This document shows, one piece after another, positions 61,801 to 64,000 of a stretch of DNA of 64,000 nt. Where the stretch lies: the NCBI GenBank assembly GCA_019321725.1, contig CM033109.1, positions 8,463,993 through 8,527,992 of the forward strand, read 5' to 3'. A model generated the notes under the pieces. That model did no database searches, had not been told where the DNA came from, and saw only the letters and a list, made by a program, of their open reading frames with translations. Position 1 is the stretch's first letter, and each line of letters begins with the position of its first letter. This DNA comes from Paulownia fortunei (lineage: Eukaryota > Streptophyta > Magnoliopsida > Lamiales > Paulowniaceae). Both the position numbers and the translations under genes were made by a program.

Positions 61801-64000
61801 ATATGTATTTTAGACTATTTTTATAAGGTCTACAATTTTTAGTTTATTTTTTGTATTTGTTTTTTCTTTATATTAAAGCCGTGTGTGTTTAGATGAAAGC
61901 TTTGGCATGAATCTTTAAGTTTGACATGAAGGTATATACATTTCAAAAGTAGTAGTATAAGATGTTTCTTACTTTAAAAGTTTTCGCAAAGACTTTCACA
62001 AAATATGTAATCCCCATCCGTTTGAATTGAGCATTCTTTCCTTTTGAGGTACCTTTTAGAAACGAGTTCTGCTCAAATTTATTATCACCTAAATGAATTT
62101 ATTGAAGATAGAAAAAAACTATATAAGTATATAAAAATATATAAAACGTGGATTTATACATAAAAAACATTTATCACCTCAATGACCTTATTGAATAAGA
62201 AAAAAAAAAAACTATACAAGTAAATATATATAAACATATAAAATGTGGATTTATACAAAAAAAGATTAATTCTGAACAAAATAAAACAAAAGATGTAATC
62301 CCCATATATGCATTAATGGCAAATAGTGACTAATTATTAACGTCAACAATTTAGATTGATAAAAAATTAAGTGTAGTTAGTAGCATTTTTTTAAATTAAT
62401 TCTAGAACTGGACGTATCAATTTATTCTTATATGAAACTAAACTTACAAAAATACACAAGAAAAAACCAACACATACATGATTTTTACAAGGAACTAAAT
62501 TTACTCAATTATCAGAACCCCAAAATCTCAAAAATCCTTAATTTGCTGTAGGGATTGGAATATTCCTGAGTGTATAATTAATATATCATTCTCACGCGAC
62601 AGATTTCTTTAAAAAAAAAAAAAAGACAAGAATAATTATAACCCGTACGTGTCAAACAACCGAACTCAAATAGAACTCCTATATATCCACGTTAAACAAC
62701 TGTAACGCAAAGACACTAAACTAAAGCAAGGGAAGACACTTATTTTTGAGCAACAGTTCCCAACTCACAAGAAGGGATGATCAAAAAGCCATTTTCTTCT
62801 TTCCCAACCATCACTTTGTTTGATTCCAAAAGGCAAAAAGATGCAGACAAAACATTAAAACCAAGAATATGGTACATAAATTGATAATGCATATGGTTTT
62901 TGGCACTCCAAATTTTGAGGTTTTTTTTTAATGTTGGCAGTGCTTGTACAGTGTACTTGGAAGGAAACATCAATGGCATGTTTTTGCACTCAGATTGCTT
63001 GATTCAAACTCAACTTTACATAACTTGAGCTATGTTTGAACCTTCACTTTAGTGCAACACATCAAATTGTTTCCTTGGTCTCAATGGAGTTTGGATTTTT
63101 ATTTTTTCAACAAATGGAGACATGTATATCAATTTTTAAGGTGTATTTTGGATTTCAAGTGTTCATTTGTTGGAGGCTGGGTTCACCTCCTCCATCTTAT
63201 CCTATTTAAGTTCAATGAATTAGCAAACGTCAAATTCTTAACCCTAAAATTATGGATCGTTCTTGGGGACTCGCGGAATAGCAACTCCGAGGAGATCTCA
63301 TCCCTCCATATGAGGGTCCACATGTATGGACCTTGCATATGAAAAGGTGTAATCTCTCGAGAGTGGCTATTCCTGAAAATCACCAAATATATTTCTAAAA
63401 TTAAACATGTATGATTAGATCATCTTTCTTAATTTTTTTATGATAGATAATTGGAATAAAATTTCGCTATAGCTATTAAAATGTATTATCAATTTGACTT
63501 TAAAATGAAATTTAATTAGGGTTGCCGATAACTTTAAGGGGGTAAAAACTAAAAAAAAAGAAAAGAAAAGGAAACTTATATTAATATTGCTAATAACAGT
63601 AGTGATGAAGGTTTGATGATGCCGACTACATTTACCCCTAATACTAACAATGAAAGCTCAAGAAGAATAGGAATTTGATACAAAAGAGTACTTTGTCGTC
63701 CCATGCGACAAGACATCACACAAAATCTCTGTGTGCGTACCAATGTATTATTGAACAATAATGTTATAACAATACGTGTTCAAGTAGCTATCACACACAT
63801 TGGTTAGTACATCAAACTAGTTTTTTTAGAATTGGACATTGGTTTAATGAGAATCGGTGATCACTCTGTTCCATGGCTACAAAAAATTAGAAATGAGATT
63901 TAACAGATCAAGAACCAATAAAAAAAAAATTCAGTCAAAATTATTTTTTTTATTTTGTATTTTTTTATTTTTTTAAAAAAGTTTAAACTTGGCTACAAAA
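61801..64000. other. Intergenic DNA
   Basis: AT-rich. Open frames at 62740-62979 (minus) and 63052-63342 (plus) have no recognisable domain. A short direct repeat of AAAACTATA.AAGTA.ATATA occurs at 62115 and 62210. Confidence 0.45.

Noticed and set aside
62740..63342. Open frames of 79 and 96 codons near the right end
   Set aside because: No domain, signal peptide pattern or splice structure could be recognised.

Overview
This is a plant nuclear window, most likely from a eudicot: AT-rich, intron-containing plant gene families, Ty1/copia and Ty3/gypsy retrotransposons, Mutator-like elements (MULEs) carrying plant mobile domain (PMD) genes, a hAT MITE and a tRNA-headed SINE. Two 100-N blocks (2863-2962 and 47483-47582) are scaffold gaps. 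The species cannot be fixed from the sequence. No rRNA, tRNA or CRISPR array was seen.

Layout. 0-3.4 kb: a hAT MITE, two exons of a leucine-rich-repeat receptor kinase (minus strand, N-lobe only, open at the left edge), a 130-bp tandem duplication and a small fold-back repeat. 3.4-13.4 kb: an old, decayed MULE on the minus strand. It has a transposase N-part, an inserted retrotransposon LTR, a transposase C-part, then a PMD pseudogene present twice in a ~3.5-kb tandem duplication. 13.45-22.37 kb: a younger MULE of the same architecture. It has inverted ends, a candidate 9-bp target duplication, a transposase pseudogene with visible D-D-E and SWIM residues, a nearly complete PMD gene and a GRF-zinc-finger fragment. 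A fourth PMD fragment lies at 23-23.8 kb. 24-28.7 kb: an unassigned two-exon gene remnant and a decaying tandem array.

28.75-36.6 kb: a Ty1/copia pol split by an insertion of a 5.1-kb LTR retrotransposon. That element has paired ~767-bp LTRs, a GCTAT target duplication, no pol, and a gag segment present three times in tandem. 36.6-47.5 kb: AT-rich spacer, nested copies of one LTR family (termed here the TGATAAGTGCATA family), and a minus-strand Ty1/copia element with its 3' LTR and an internal deletion fusing the integrase-RT linker to RNaseH. 47.6-56 kb: a 52-bp triplicate repeat, a SINE with a perfect 10-bp target duplication, a phase-matched pair of unrecognised exons, a MYB/SANT-like pseudogene, a possible Ulp1-like fragment and another LTR piece.

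56-64 kb is the host-gene end. It carries the one gene that looks intact: a three-exon, 141-codon secreted-peptide gene of the EPF-like family (EPFL4/5/6 type) on the minus strand, 59459-61289, with correct splice phases and all six mature-peptide cysteines. Guanine-rich tracts lie in its first intron and upstream of its start. The rest is AT-rich intergenic DNA.

The genes do not form one pathway. Most of the window is layered transposon history, with host genes (receptor kinase fragment, EPFL) at the two ends.
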